A stretch of 63,853 bases of DNA from Triparma columacea. Its lineage: Eukaryota; Sar; Bolidophyceae; Parmales; Triparmaceae. Made by a program: the position numbers and the translations under genes. Where the stretch lies: assembly GCA_030267965.1 (NCBI GenBank), contig BRYA01000159.1:6951-70803 (forward strand). Direction: 5' to 3'. Below the pieces are notes generated by a model. It ran no database searches and had not been told where the DNA came from. It saw only the letters and a list, made by a program, of their open reading frames with translations. Positions 1 through 11,498 of this stretch are shown one piece after another (the stretch's first letter is position 1; each line of letters starts with the position of its first letter).

Positions 1-1185
1 CCACAGAAACTTGTCAATGCCCTCCTTCAGTGTCCCCTTGACTCTCTTTCCCTTCTTGTAGAGTTCCTCCTCCAGCCCTTCAACACTTTCCAGCATCCTG
101 TCCTCTTCCTCAGTAAGAGTTGGCACATTGGGCATGACCACTTCTACAAAGTGTTTCTTCCTCCTCATGTCAATGACATCAGGCTGCCTGAACTGTCGCC
201 CAACCTCCTTAAATACCTCCTTGAAAGAGTTGAAAACCTCCTTGACACTTCCTCCGCTGATTGTCGAGCCCAGAGACTTAATGGAAAAGAAACCCTTCAC
301 GCCGCTGGAGGGAGTGCCCTTGATTGCCTTGGTGGCCTGCTTAAGGACCTTGCTTGGCTTGGAGCTAGAGTCGGAGGAGGACACAATGCCAGTCTCTCTC
401 TCCTCTGAAACCAACGTCCCTACGAACACAACTGCTGCCTGCCCGAAATCTATCTCTGAGACAGTCATCAGGCCCATGCCTATCTTTCCTCGTTTTGCCT
501 TTCTCATGGAGCCCAGGATTTCCGCGAGCTTCAAGACAGCCTCTTCTGGCAAGTTGTTATTGTCTTCGTTGGTATTAATCGAGTTGATGTCAATGGTGTA
601 GTTATTTAGGTCATCTGTGGCGTTGCACTTGACCCGCATGTCGAGAAGGTACTCTACAAACTTATTCCCGCTGCCGTAGTGCTGCCAGTACAAGATCCTC
701 CTGCTGCAAGAATCGTCGTCGTCCTCATGTAAGATGTGGCGTCGGAATTTCCCCTCCTTTGATTCGGACAGGAGAAAGTCGACGACCTTGTCCGGGGTCT
801 CGTGGACGAGATCAGCTAGCCGTAAAAATTTCCTAGTGTCGTCTCCCGACGAATTGTCGAGGAGGCCCTCCACTGCTCCCCTTGATAAAAGCTTTGATTG
901 AAACAGCTTGCAGGTATTATGGTTGGAGTTTGTGGGTGGTCTGTTGTTGGGCCGGGCAATGTTTTTTGAGTTGGTCTTCAGGAGGTCATTGTCGTGTTGC
1001 TTCGATGCGTTGTCGTCTGGTTGACTACCATCACCGGGAGGAGCCTCTTGGTCTGGAGCATCACTCCTGCGGGGAGGTTTCTCCCCCTCCATGCCTTTGA
1101 AAGCAGGATCTTCGCGATCGCTTCCCCCGCGTTGGTCCGTTGACGATCCAATCTCCTCGCTGAGCTCCATGACGCGACGATCCAT
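1..1185 (-). CDS. START/multi-membrane protein, N-terminal part (cut by window edge)
   Basis: The reading frame is open from an ATG at 1185 down to base 1, so the 3' part lies outside the window. An in-frame TGA sits a few codons upstream of that ATG, which supports the start. The translation aligns without gaps over most of its length to the gene at 54442-63344, sharing GKFRR, LYWQH or VYWQH, NKFVEYLLD or NKFVEFLLD, FRQP and GTLKEGIDKFL. It is therefore a true paralogue. By analogy, the missing part should hold START-type lipid-binding domains and membrane modules. The first 100 residues are polar, low in complexity and unrelated to the N-terminus of the other copy. It has no mini-exon array: the visible part is a single exon. 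Molecular function is inferred only. Confidence 0.8.
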   Translation of the reverse strand, partial: MDRRVMELSEEIGSSTDQRGGSDREDPAFKGMEGEKPPRRSDAPDQEAPPGDGSQPDDNASKQHDNDLLKTNSKNIARPNNRPPTNSNHNTCKLFQSKLLSRGAVEGLLDNSSGDDTRKFLRLADLVHETPDKVVDFLLSESKEGKFRRHILHEDDDDSCSRRILYWQHYGSGNKFVEYLLDMRVKCNATDDLNNYTIDINSINTNEDNNNLPEEAVLKLAEILGSMRKAKRGKIGMGLMTVSEIDFGQAAVVFVGTLVSEERETGIVSSSDSSSKPSKVLKQATKAIKGTPSSGVKGFFSIKSLGSTISGGSVKEVFNSFKEVFKEVGRQFRQPDVIDMRRKKHFVEVVMPNVPTLTEEEDRMLESVEGLEEELYKKGKRVKGTLKEGIDKFLW

Positions 1186-1704
1186 GCTGCCTCTGCAGAT
1201 TTCTCAAACCTAGAGGTCCGATGTTAAGCGGGGAGGGGGCAAGATGAGTTAGTTGCTTGCGTAAAAATTGAATATCACCGGTCCTCCGGGGGAATAAATC
1301 TAAGAAAGACGACGACGTCATCCAAAAACACACGACATGTTTCATGAACCCCCCCTCATTGGCCTCTCTGCCATCTCCATCTCGGGCCACTTTGCAAATC
1401 ACATCACTTAGCGATAAATAGAGCTTCTGCGGCAAATAACTCTTGTCCGTTCCCCGTCCTCCTCCTCTTAACTCACTTTTTAGTTGCTTCGGAAGGTTAA
1501 AGGTGAGAGATCAGATAGAGAATTTGCCTGCTGTTGAAACAAGACAAAATGCACCGTGCGCGAGGAGGAAAAATGGAAAAAGATTTCTTAGCTTATATTA
1601 TGGAGTCGAATGAAAATGAATACGGGATTAATATACGAAGCGTTATCCCCTCTCCCGAGAAGAGTGAAGACCGGCTCTCCTAAAAGTTCAGTTTTGTCGT
1701 GTGC
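1186..1704. other. Intergenic stretch, no gene seen
   Basis: This lies between the start of the START paralogue and the stop of the kinase, both on the minus strand. The short open frames overlap real genes or lack splice and start context. It should hold the promoter of the START gene and the 3' UTR of the kinase, but I recognise no motif. Confidence 0.5.
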
Positions 1705-2675
1705 TCATTTTGTAGCACTCTCACCCACCCTTATCTCGTTTCTCGCCGTGTAGCCTTCGCCGCTTGCCTCGCCCTCTTCCTTTTTCCTTTTTTCCCTTTC
1801 TTTCCTCTTCAAAAGCGAGTCCTCAAGGTCGTAGTCATCTTCACCACTCTCGTACTCGTCGTTTTGGGCCTCCAGCATCCTCGACACGCTAGCGTATGCG
1901 TCTTCCTCCCCGCGAGCTTCCCTCTTTTGGTATATCAAGTCGTCCTCCTTGCTAAGGAAAGTTATCGAGGGCTCTGGCCTACTCATCACCTCGGAGGAAA
2001 TGCTGCTGTGGAGGAGCTTCTTGATCACGGAGAAAGAAGGACGACTAGCGGGATCGTCGGCCCAACAATCGGAGATAAATTTGCTGAATTTTGGGTAAGC
2101 ACGGACAAAACCAGTTGGCAGCAGCGGTCTCCATTTCTTCGCATACAACCTGAGGGGGGGAAGGAGGGGGGTTAGAAGAAGGGAATTTATGGAACTTGTT
2201 ATGGCGGCGAGGCGAACCCCGGATATCCTGGAGGAATTCAATCCCTGGTCGCCACATCCCTCGTTCACCGCATCCCGCTCCTCATCCCACTCGTCACATC
2301 CCACTCGTTGCAATCTCTGGAGGAATTCAATCCCTGGTCGCCACATCTCCCGTTCGCCGCATCCCGCTCTCGCATCCCACTCGTCACATCCCACTCGCCG
2401 CGATCCCTCACCTTGAATTCAAGATCGCAATCCCAGCCCCCTTTGTGTTCTTCCTCTTCATGGACTTCCTCAAGGCCTCCAAGAAATACCGGACGATGGA
2501 CGTCTCCGCTCTTATCATGGACAAGAGGCAAATGGAGAATGAGTAAGTGTCCACCTTCTCGTCGTACATGTCGCCCTTCAGGATTTCGGGGGCTACGTAG
2601 ATTGGCGTTCCCACCATTGTCATATTGTAGTCCACCTCCAACGCCCTCGCTGTGACGAGCGAAGTCGTGGGTTAA

Positions 2676-2707
<32 letters not shown>

Positions 2708-4461
2708 CGCCCCGTCCATTCTCACCTTCTCCAAAGTCTGCGAGTTTCACGGTCCAATCCTCCGTCATGAGCAAGTTGTCCGGCTTCAGGTCCCTGTGGA
2801 TGATACACTCTCTCCACCCGGGAGGTTTACCTTTCTCCGCTCGCTCGTGCCAGTATCTGGCGTGGTGGAGGTATTCAAGGCTCGAGCTTATCTCCTGGGC
2901 GGTTGTTAACAAATCGCTCTTCCAAGTCAGTTGTTTGTGGGTTTTGCCCGAACACTTCTTCAGGTGATCTTGGAGAGAGCCATTTGAGACGTACTCGAGG
3001 ACACAGGCGAGGAGGGTTTGGTCCCAACAAACTCCAATGAAACGAACGACGTTGGGGTGGCGTAGATGCTTCAAGAGGAAGCACTCAAACCTGCGCGGCG
3101 ACAAGCAAAGTGAGTCGCGGAGGGGGCAGTGTTTGCAGAGCAGCGGTGAGCGAAAGAAAATGCTGGAATTGCTCTAACTTTAGTTGCTGTGGGGGGCACG
3201 CTCTCACCTGAACTGTTCGATGCTTTCTTCTTCGACACGTTGTATTTGCTTCACTGCAACTATCTCCCCCTTGTAGAAGCCCTCATGGACGTTCCCGAAT
3301 CCCCCCTTTCCAATGAGGGACCCAATTTCAACGTCATCACTGTTTAGCATGACTTCCATCAGTTCATTCCTACTGGCGGCCGTCATGCTATTTCTGGCAC
3401 TCTCCATAGCTCCGATCTCAATCTTGTTGTATTTGAGATGCTTGATCTGAGTTTCAAGTTTACCGACAGCTGAAATTAGCCTCTCCCTTTCATTCTTGAA
3501 GGATGACCGTAATTGTTTCACCCGCGCTTCAGCATTATTTTGCACTGCAATGATTTTTCCTGCGGTTGATTCGACTTGCCTTTTCCTCGCATTCTTCTCC
3601 CTATTCCCTGTGTACATGATATAGATGACAGGCATGGGGATCACGGCAAAGCCAGTCGAGTAAATGACCGTACAAAGATCTGTCCGAAGCGGATGGCTGG
3701 TGTCGTAAATAAACTACAGAAAGGATTTTGTGATGAGTATATACTGTAAGTCGGGGTGGAGTTTTTTGTGGTCTTCTCACCTTGGCACCGGCAGCGGTCT
3801 TTGAAGGGTCGAAGGATGGATGCCAGTTGACAATGTCCCAGTCCATCATTCCCATTCCAAACGATTGGAAAATGAGCATCATCTTGGGGGGGAGAGAGGG
3901 GGGAGTTAGGAGGAGCGGGGCGATGAGGCACAGCCAGCCCACTTCGCAACAAGTCACTCTCACCATTAAGTAGCCGAGGAGGTGGTGTGTTCTCGTCAGG
4001 ATAAGGTACTTAGTGGAAGACTCGAGTCCGATGCTGTGGATGATACGATTTATACGCACCCTCGTAATTCCAACGATTGCAGCGAGCAGCGCCCACTCGA
4101 TGGTCCCGACGAGTTGAGGTGCCACTATTTTGACTAGAGGTTCGTCGAAGAACGTGGGAAGAATGGCGTAAAATATGATGGAGACGACGGAGTAAATCTG
4201 CGCCGCTTGCACCTCCCAGTACCTCGCAGTACCTTGAACTGCTTCGCGTGTTTCTACTCCGGTAAGCGCATGCTTCGCCACCTCTCTGACCCAAGCAATG
4301 AAAATGAAAAGGCCAGAGGACTGAAGGGTCCAAGACGCAGAAAGAAGGGTGTTGGCGATCTCCTTGCGCTCGTGGTTCTTCTGGTGGTACCTGCTGGCAG
4401 ATTGGATTCCAATCACACAGCCTGCTGCAGGGTCGTTGTCCGCCGGGTCTCCAAATCTCAT
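1705..4461 (-). CDS. Membrane-anchored TKL-type protein kinase
   Basis: Six exons join in phase: 4461-3964, 3882-3781, 3713-3208, 3090-2726, 2649-2412 and 2149-1705, giving 717 residues. The first 225 residues or so contain several hydrophobic segments, such as LFIFIAWV, IYSVVSIIFYAIL and VIPMPVIYIMY. A charged, probably coiled-coil linker follows. The kinase domain starts near residue 300 with glycine loop GKGGFGNV and lysine in VAVK, then HRDLKPDN, DFGE, GTPIYVAPE and DTYSFSICLL. All catalytic residues are present, so it is probably active. The PDNLL, APE and YSF motifs resemble tyrosine-kinase-like serine/threonine kinases. The tail after the domain is acidic. A C-rich tract ending in CAG lies just upstream of the chosen ATG, so a further 5' exon is possible. 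It probably relays a membrane signal; the ligand is unknown. Confidence 0.85.
2232..2409. repeat. 89-bp tandem duplication inside a kinase intron
   Basis: Two copies of an 89-bp unit, beginning AGGAATTCAATCCCTGGTCG at 2232 and 2321, differ at a few positions. The array fills most of the intron 2150-2411 and ends at the donor. Confidence 0.9.
2679..2707. repeat. Poly-T run of 29 bases in a kinase intron
   Basis: A homopolymer of 29 T on the plus strand (poly-A on the coding strand) lies just downstream of a GTGAG donor. Its length is likely to be unreliable in sequencing. Confidence 0.9.
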
Positions 4462-4861
4462 AACATAAGGCTGGGTGGGGTTGGGGGGGGGGGGGTCAAT
4501 AGTAGCTAGTTGGTAGTGCCTTGTCCATGTAGTGTGATTTGGAAGAGATTAAGAGATGAAATTTTTCTAACAGATTGTCTGGATCTGAAACAGCTCGCAG
4601 AATGGAGATTAGATTTTTGAGGAAGTAACCAAAGAGAAACCGAGGAATCGGCCTGAGCGGCTCAGCTCCTGACAGGCGAGGGGATGAAGGGGGCATCGCA
4701 GGGAGGAGGACATCATGAGAGACACGCAGGATGCAGTATGTCTTACAATCCACCACCACCACTACCTGTGTAGTAGACGCACATGTTCACATTAAATATG
4801 ATAACCCTATAGCAAATCGGAATAGCTTTAATTCAAAAACAAAACAACCCCTTTTCTCCGC
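4462..4861. other. Upstream region of the kinase, no gene assigned
   Basis: This lies between the kinase start and the MOZART1 stop. A run of 13 C on the minus strand followed by CCCAG near 4475-4494 looks like an intron 3' end, so an additional kinase exon may lie here. I could not find a convincing donor. Confidence 0.4.
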
Positions 4862-5092
4862 TTACCCTCCGCCCTCCACCCCCTCCTTCCTCTCCTCCAT
4901 AGCCACCTTCTCCTTCCTCATCTCCTCCACCACCGCCACCAAAGCTTCAGGGCTGCATCCGTTCTCAACGAGTTCAACCAGCGCGCTAAGAGCCTCCCTT
5001 TCCAGCCCGACGTCCAGGATATTAGCAATGGACTCAACAACATCAAGGGCAGCACTGCGGGAGTCATGTGTACTTGAAGCTGCAGTTGACAT
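4862..5092 (-). CDS. MZT1: Mitotic-spindle organizing protein 1 (MOZART1)
   Basis: A 76-residue single-exon gene. The core VVESIANILDVGLEREALSA and NGCSPEALVAVVEEMRKEK matches the MOZART1 family in length and order: a helical hairpin with the I-L-x-x-G-L-x-x-x-x-L-S/A and G-x-x-P-E-A-L-x-x-V/I pattern. In other eukaryotes MOZART1 binds the N-termini of gamma-tubulin complex proteins and helps recruit gamma-tubulin ring complexes to microtubule-organising centres. The C-terminus is short and glycine/glutamate rich. It is transcribed away from the BART-domain gene, with a shared upstream region of about 520 bp. Confidence 0.9.
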   Translation of the reverse strand: MSTAASSTHDSRSAALDVVESIANILDVGLEREALSALVELVENGCSPEALVAVVEEMRKEKVAMEERKEGVEGGG

Positions 5093-5613
5093 GGTGGGAG
5101 GAGGGGGGGGGGGGGTGATGGGGGAGAATGGGCGGGAGGATAATATAGAGGGGTTCTTAGAGTTCTACGGACGTTTCTAGCAGTGAGGTCGAATCACAGA
5201 TTGGTTTCCTGGAAGGAGCTGCGGGAGGGTGAAGGAGAGGAGGTCAGGAGGAGAGAAGAAAGAATAGAACTTTTGTTGCTCATTGCGGTGTTCTAATGCC
5301 TTCTTGTTTTGTCTTCCTCCCTCAAGTTTCGCCCATGATCTCTAACTGAAACAAAGAGAGGACCCACTGCCCTTGGCCGAGAAGGAGGGAACCATGGATT
5401 ATAGCTTTCAGCTGATCTTCAACACACCAAAAATGTCTATAATGCACTTCTACTCGATAGTTCAAAGTCTAGCGCCCTTGCGTACCTTTAAAGTCCACTG
5501 TGCGTATATTTATCTTCCCACTAAATTTGTTGCCATCTTTCCTCCACTTCCTCTCCACCCCTCCCAGTCGTACATTTTGGCGCGTCTACTAATTTGGCAT
5601 AGACGTTACCCCA
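5093..5613. other. Divergent promoter region between MZT1 and the BART-domain gene
   Basis: No coding evidence. Genes leave this stretch in both directions, so it should hold both promoters. A G-rich run lies at 5099-5130, and a TATTTATC stretch at about 5507 is a possible but unproven core element for the plus-strand gene. Confidence 0.5.
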
Positions 5614-6407
5614 ATGGAGTCAAAGTATGACTCTGATTCCTCTTCGGAACGAGAATTAGACTCAAAACACACAAACCCTTCGGCAAAGGCGACAACTTCT
5701 GGCGCAAAATTGAACCACCAGTCATCGACGACAAGCGTCGATGATGATGGCAGCAATTTTGAGCCTCATGAGCTCGTGAGTGCGGTCGCTAATTGGTTCT
5801 ATACCAACGACGACCTCCTTGAGAGGATAGAGCAATTCCTCGAAGGCCATAAGAACCTCTTCTCAACAGAAGGAGGTAACCCTGACAGCCCTGACGAGTT
5901 CAGCCTTGCCCAGTACGACGCATATAATGCATACTGCAAACTTTGGGAGGTTAGTTGAGTCTATGTTTCGCGCCCTCCCCCTCCCCCCTGTCAAACCAAA
6001 AGCAACACAACCCCTTCCACACGCTCACTGCCCGCTCGCCCACGCAAATTACATCATGTCGCACCCAGGAGGAAATAGAAACTTTTGTGACGTCGGAGCT
6101 TAGTTCCTCCGTGTCGGAGTTCACCAATGCGCTGAGCCTAGCAACAGGTTCCAAGACAGACATAACATCAGGGGTGAACGTGGCAACGGCGATCTCATGC
6201 ACGACGACTTTCAACGCTTTTGCGGTCATGATGAAGGTATGGGGAAGAGTCGCACGAGCAGTGCTCTCCAACCACCTTTTCATTCTCAAGTTCCACCACC
6301 CTAACCCCCCTCTCCCCCACCCACAGAATTACCTCCTTGATGGTGTCGGCCCAATAATCTGCCCTCCGCTCCTGAACGAGGAGACCGACGCTTTAGAGTT
6401 CGAATAG
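5614..6407 (+). CDS. BART-domain protein (ARL2BP/CFAP36-like)
   Basis: Three exons: 5614-5949, 6069-6236 and 6327-6407, all joined in phase 0, give 194 residues. The donors GTTAGT and GTATGG and the acceptors CCCAG and CACAG fit the local pattern. After about 50 polar residues comes an all-helical domain. It begins LVSAVANWFYTNDDLLERIE, passes YDAYNAYCKLWEEEIETFV and ends with FNAFAVMMKNYLL. That order (aromatic W-F-Y followed by DDLLERIEQFLE, then the L/Y-x-x-Y-x-x-Y region and a terminal F-x-x-F-x-x-M-M) matches the BART fold of ARL2BP and CFAP36. These proteins bind ARL2/ARL3-type small GTPases and often act in cilia. The match is by pattern only. A typical alternative would be another helical GTPase-effector fold. 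Confidence 0.65.
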
Positions 6408-6490
6408 ACTTATGTTGTACGTGAATGAATGTTTAACCAATTTTGGAATATTGAGACGGCTACGTATTTAACTTTTGCCAACTATGATTC

Positions 6491-9400
6491 CTAGTCCATA
6501 TGTTCGTGCACCTCCTTCGTTGCTGGCGCCTTCTTCGTCGGCGTCTTAAGACCGCCCTTCCCCCCCTTCCCCACTTCCCTCTCCCCGTCCTCCATACACC
6601 CCAAAAACTCCTCCACGCTCAGCGTCCCGTTCCTGTCCTTGTCAATAGCCTCAAACACAAGCTTGATGTCGTGTTTCGTCAGCGCGCTATCCGGAATCTT
6701 CAGGAACCTTCTCACCGCCTCCGTCACCTCTTGCAGTGTGATGTTCCCACTCCCGTCCTTGTCGAACCTCTTGAAGACGCTCTCGAGGTCTACCTTTCCC
6801 ATCTGAACGTAAGCCATCTTCTTCACTTTGGTCTTGAACTTCCTTATCGCTCGAATAATTATGTCCTTCTCGTCGACGTGGGTCCACAAGTTTGCGTACT
6901 TGTCCATGTGCCCACTCTTGTCCATCATTTCCTCCCCTCCCAGGAACTCCACGAATGCCGCCTCGCTCACCCAGTTCTTCTCCTCGTCGATCGCAATGCT
7001 CCTAAAGATCTCGGAAATGTCCCGGTCGCTAACGGTCAGGGGGGGCAGCTTGAAGAGCTTCCTCACCCCAACTCTGAACTCCTGAGCATCAATGTGTCCG
7101 TCGTGGCTCTTGTCAAAGGCTCCGAAGGCGATGCTCCAGTCCTGCCCCAGAGCGGTGTAGCTGTAGGCCCGCGCCTTCTTCTTCAGGAGCTCCTTGCACT
7201 CATTCAGCCGCAATTGCCGCTTCTCCTCCTCCTTTCCCGCGTAGAACTCATGGCTTCCGAAGCCACCAGGGCGGTTCACTACGATGGTGGTCGTTGGGGG
7301 GGGAGGCGGCTTCCTCTCTCCCCTCTTGACAACGCTTGTGGTGGTCTCGTCGCCCACCACTGGAAATCTGCGACATTGTGAACGTGATTAGATGTTACGT
7401 CAATCTCCCCGCACACATCCCTCTTCCCCAAAACCTAGCCCCTCCTCCTCCTCCATTGTCTCACCTTCTCTCACTTTCCCCTGTGTGTAAAAACCTCTCA
7501 AACTCGTCAAAACTCACATCCCCCGATAAGTCCGAGTCAATAAAGTCGAACACGAGTTTCAGCTCTTTGTCTTCTACCTCTTTCGTGGAGAGCCTTAAGT
7601 CGGTGCGGAAGATCCTGGCGAACTCGTCAAACGTGAGTACGCCGTTCCCGTCCTGATCGTACAGTGTGAACATTGACTCCCAGTCCAGTACGCCGGCGTC
7701 GTCCGCGCACTTTTTGAGGCTCTTCCTGGACTTGTTAATGACGTACATGAGCACCTCGGCCTGGCTGACCTTACCCTCGTTCTCCTTGCTCAGGCTCAGG
7801 GCGGCCGGGACGTCTGTTTTGATGAACTTGAGCAGGTGCTGCATGTCGATCTCTCCGTTCGGCTTGCCCCCCTCGCCTTCCCCCGCGATGGTTTGAAAGA
7901 TTTCGAGCACATCCTTGTCTGAGAGAAGCTTCTTGGGGAACTTGCAAGTTTTCCGAATAATCGCGAGCCACCTCTGGTACATAATTCCCCCCTGCCTGTC
8001 GTTATCAAAGGCCCTGAATAGTTTCACGTAGTCCTCCCCGTTTGGAGTGTAGCTCTGAGGGGGGGGAGGGGGGGGGGGGGTAAGGGGTTGCGTTAGTGGG
8101 CAAGGATTATCGAGATTGACAAGAACGAAAACAGGAGTAGTTAGTCTTTACGCTAAGAACGCGTCACTTCGTTCCATAAGCCCGTGTAGCCTCACCTCAC
8201 TCTTGAGCTTCTTCCTTAGTATCTCCATGATGGCAGGGGTGACTTTGCTGTTGGGGTTCCTCTTGTGTGCGTGGCGGTAGGCGGCCTGGACTTCCGCCAT
8301 GGCCGGGGTAACCGTGTTGACGAGCGAGGCGTAAGCGGCGTGCCTGACGACGGGGTCCTTCCAGATCTTTTGGCAGGCGTGCGCAATCTTGAGGCGGTGG
8401 GCTGACTGAGTCCAGGTCTTGTCGGCCTTCCTCTGCCCCCTGGGGTGGGACCTTGGCTTGAGCCTATGTTTGATCTCGGGGACGTTTGTGATTTTCGCCG
8501 CCATCTGGGCAGTGTGCCAGCCCCTCTTGCTGGCAGAGAGGAGCTTCTGCTCGCTCATCCTTCTGGCTTTCCTTTGCATGTCCAGCTCCTCCTTCGCTCT
8601 CTTGGCCTTATCGAAGCTCGGCGTTGCGCCTCCGACCATACTGAGGTCGGAGTGCGATAAGGTCGCCATGTTGTGCTTCGTTTTTGGTTTGGCAGGGGGG
8701 AGGCCGATTATTGATCTCTTCATATCCAGATCGTGGTCGTGGTTGCTGTCATCCTCGGCCAAGAATGCCGCGAACTCGATGAGGCTGAGCCTGCCGTCCC
8801 CGTCCATGTCAAGTGCCTTGATGAGAACCTCAATGTCGCGATCGGAAATGTCCCTAGGCCTAATATTAACGCCGTTTCTTACTGCGAGGAAGAACTCGTT
8901 TGGGTCCAAACTTCCGTCCTCTGACGTATCGTACTTTGCGAAGATGGCGTCCCAGTTTTGCCCCCTCTTGCCCTTGGCTGCGGCCCTGAATCTCTTCCTG
9001 ATTTTGCTTAGCAGCATTGGGCTGAAGTTGTTTCTGTGCTTGCTGCTCTCGGGGGAGGCCCTCTCTATGTCATTGACGCCCCCAGTGGCCACAACGTTCT
9101 TGAGCTCGTCGACGTCCATCTTTTCTGACGCTATTGCAGCGTTCGCAAAGTTGACCGAGAGGCCCAAGCTTGAAGTGGGGCTCGAGCGGGTCTGCGAGGG
9201 GGTGCGGGTGGTGGGTGAGGGTGAGTATGGGTTAAGAATAATTTATTTCCTAAAATGCAAACAGCAAGAGCAACAGCATTGACCAAGCGAATTCGTCAGT
9301 TCGCTCACCTTCTTCCCCTTGGCCGTGCTGGCCCTGAAGTTCGAAGAAGACGGTGTCCCTGACAGAAGTCCTCCCGAGGATGTGAGTGGCGTGGGAGATA

Positions 9401-10216
9401 GCCTTGAGCGGTTGTACTCGTACTCAATGTCTGGGTGGTCGATCGCTGTGGCCAGGCTGGCGCGGCGGGGGCTTTGATCCTTGGACGAGGGGGGGTTCGT
9501 CAGAGACCCGGAAGCGAGGAGCTCGTGCTCCTTCTCAGCAACCTCGTCAGGCAGTGTCCACTGCGTCTCCCCAGAGGTGAGGTTGTAGTAGTAGGGATCC
9601 CCTCCCTGCGTCTGGTACTCAATCCAACCGAGACTATCGAGAGCTTCCTGAGAGGCAGTCTTCTGGGCGGCAGCGACTGCGGGGTTGGGGTCGAGGGAGT
9701 AGTCTGTGAAGATGGGGGAGATTGCCCCATTCAGGGATTCTTCGTTGTAGCTCTTTAAGTGGCGGGGAGGGGGGGGGAGGGGGGTGGGGGGGGGATGGGG
9801 GGGAGGGGGGGGGAGTTAGAACGGGCCAAGCTTTTGCTGCCTTGATCTGCTTGCCCCCTTCCCCCCCCCAAAGTACCATGCTCTCTCACCTGGATTGTTG
9901 TGTCGTTGTCCCCCACAACCCTCACGGCGTTATCAGTGGCCGTGCTATAGTCGCCGTGTCCATTCGCGCCCTCGTACCCCTCGTAATCGTAGTACTCCTG
10001 CTGTTCCACTGCTGGGTCGTTGTTGCCCTCACTCAAAGGGGCCACGGCAGTTCCATGGTCTTGCAGGGGCTGTGGAGAGGGGGAGGAGTTGGGGTTCACC
10101 CAACTTGTCTCCTGGGTTGATGGGTTGTAATAATATGTCTGGCCCTCGTGGTGGTACTCGTGCCACACATTATTTTCTTGAGCTTGTTCGTTTGAGGCAT
10201 GGTCGTTGGTGTCCAT
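6491..10216 (-). CDS. Two-WW, multi-EF-hand calcium-binding protein
   Basis: Five exons in phase: 10216-9890, 9752-9309, 9191-8196, 8054-7465 and 7367-6491, giving 1,077 residues. Two WW domains lie near residues 20-50 (WHEYHHEGQTYYYN) and 145-175 (WIEYQTQGGDPYYYN). I count ten EF-hand loops. Canonical ones include DTSEDGSLDPNE, DMDGDGRLSLIE, DQDGNGVLTFDE, DSDLSGDVSFDE, DKSHDGHIDAQE, DKDGSGNITLQE and DKDRNGTLSVEE. Three are degenerate (DNDRQGG, GEGEGGKPNGE and DEEKNWVSE). WW domains bind proline-rich ligands, so the protein could couple calcium to assembly of a complex. The open frame extends upstream to 10411, but that part looks like 5' UTR. The ATG at 10216 has better context. Confidence 0.85.
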
Positions 10217-10817
10217 GGAAGAAGCAAAGAAGGAAGGAAATTTGAATGAAGTGATCGAATGGCAATTGTTTAGGTATGGTGGTCGCCGGGGGGAGGTCAA
10301 AATTTGTCGCCAAGGTCCTGTCCTGGAAGGTATTTGTTTGAAGGAACAGGGAGACTTTCGAGGGTCTTTCGGACACCTAGATTTAGATCTGAATAGGAAC
10401 AACGCGGGCATTAGATATTATTTCAGGTGGACAGAAGGAGAATAACCGTCTTATAATGTTCTTTTATTTCGCTGTTGCAAGAGAAATTCGTGGATTTATA
10501 CACTTTAAATTTGGAAATAGTTAGCTTCCCCTACTCGTTACGACGCAAGGATTTCCACGTTGTCCCGATAAAACTATCACTAGGCGACCGAACGGGTTGT
10601 CCGAGCATGCAAGTGCAAGGGGTTTTGAGGAAATCATTCAAAATCAAGCCCCTTCTTTCAACCGTAAACTTTGGGTTCATTTTGAAGGAAATTTATTTCC
10701 TCCTTTTGACTGCGAGTGTCTCCGTCCTCCCGACTTACACCTTCGCTTGTCCGTAATATAATCCTCCCTTCTACCACCTCGCCATCCCCCTAATCATCCC
10801 CCCCTATCTCGAAACCC
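10217..10817. other. Divergent intergenic region
   Basis: Promoters of the WW/EF-hand gene (minus) and the secreted protein at 10818 (plus). A 93-codon open frame at 10475-10756 shows no domain or splice context, and I do not call it. Confidence 0.5.
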
Positions 10818-11327
10818 ATGCGTGTCTTCCTCTATCTCGTTCTCTTCTCCCTCCTTATATCCCTCTCAAATTGCGAGCGTGTATCCCCCCGTCTCTCCCG
10901 TCACGAAACCGATAAGTTAATGTCAGGTTTATCCTCTATCGACGAGTCTACTATCCTCTCAATGGTACAGCAGGGTAGGTCGATCGACGATATTATGAAG
11001 TCTATTAATACTGATAAGACACAATCAGAGGTCGAGAAAATTGCCACCATTCTTGAGGGTAGGTACAAGGAGGGTTTGGGAAGCGTGAATGAGATAAAGA
11101 GTGTGAAGAATAGAGTCAAGGGTAAGGATAAGGACAAGGTTAAACGTATTAAGGATATGAAGAAACAGAACAGCAAGGGGAACAGCACGAGGACTAGGGG
11201 GGGGAAGAAGGGGAAGGGGGGGGGGGGGGAGGATGTACCGGATTATAAGAGGGAGAGGAAATCGAGGGAAGAAGAAAGGGAGAAGGAGAAGGAGAGGAGG
11301 AAGAAACGGTCAAGAAACGTGGCGTGA
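10818..11327 (+). CDS. Secreted protein with lysine-rich tail, unknown function
   Basis: A single exon of 169 residues. The N-terminus MRVFLYLVLFSLLISLSNC is a clear signal peptide, with likely cleavage near SNC-E. A short polar, helical segment follows (DKLMSGLSSIDESTILSMV). From residue 95 on, the chain is extremely rich in Lys, Arg, Gly and Glu. No ASAF-type motif follows the signal peptide, so secretion or another endomembrane site is more likely than the plastid. I do not recognise a family. The basic tail could bind acidic polymers, for example wall material, but that is speculation. Confidence 0.6.
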   Translation: MRVFLYLVLFSLLISLSNCERVSPRLSRHETDKLMSGLSSIDESTILSMVQQGRSIDDIMKSINTDKTQSEVEKIATILEGRYKEGLGSVNEIKSVKNRVKGKDKDKVKRIKDMKKQNSKGNSTRTRGGKKGKGGGGEDVPDYKRERKSREEEREKEKERRKKRSRNVA

Positions 11328-11498
11328 AAGCATAGAAAAGGGGGGGTGTGGGGGAGAACATTTGAACACACCAGCTAGGGGTGACGGGTTTAAGAGAGGA
11401 AAGAGGGGGAATAAAACGCTACCCCCATATTTCATTTAAAAATTGTGCCCCTTCCATTACTACAGCCTTAATCCGCTATAATTATGTTTGTATTACTT

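Noticed and set aside
6500..7381. A 293-codon plus-strand frame
   Set aside because: It is the antisense shadow of the last EF-hand exon; the minus strand has canonical EF-hand loops.
10217..10411. N-terminal extension of the WW/EF-hand protein
   Set aside because: The sequence is open but lacks protein-like character, and the ATG at 10216 lies just before a polar start leading into the WW domain.
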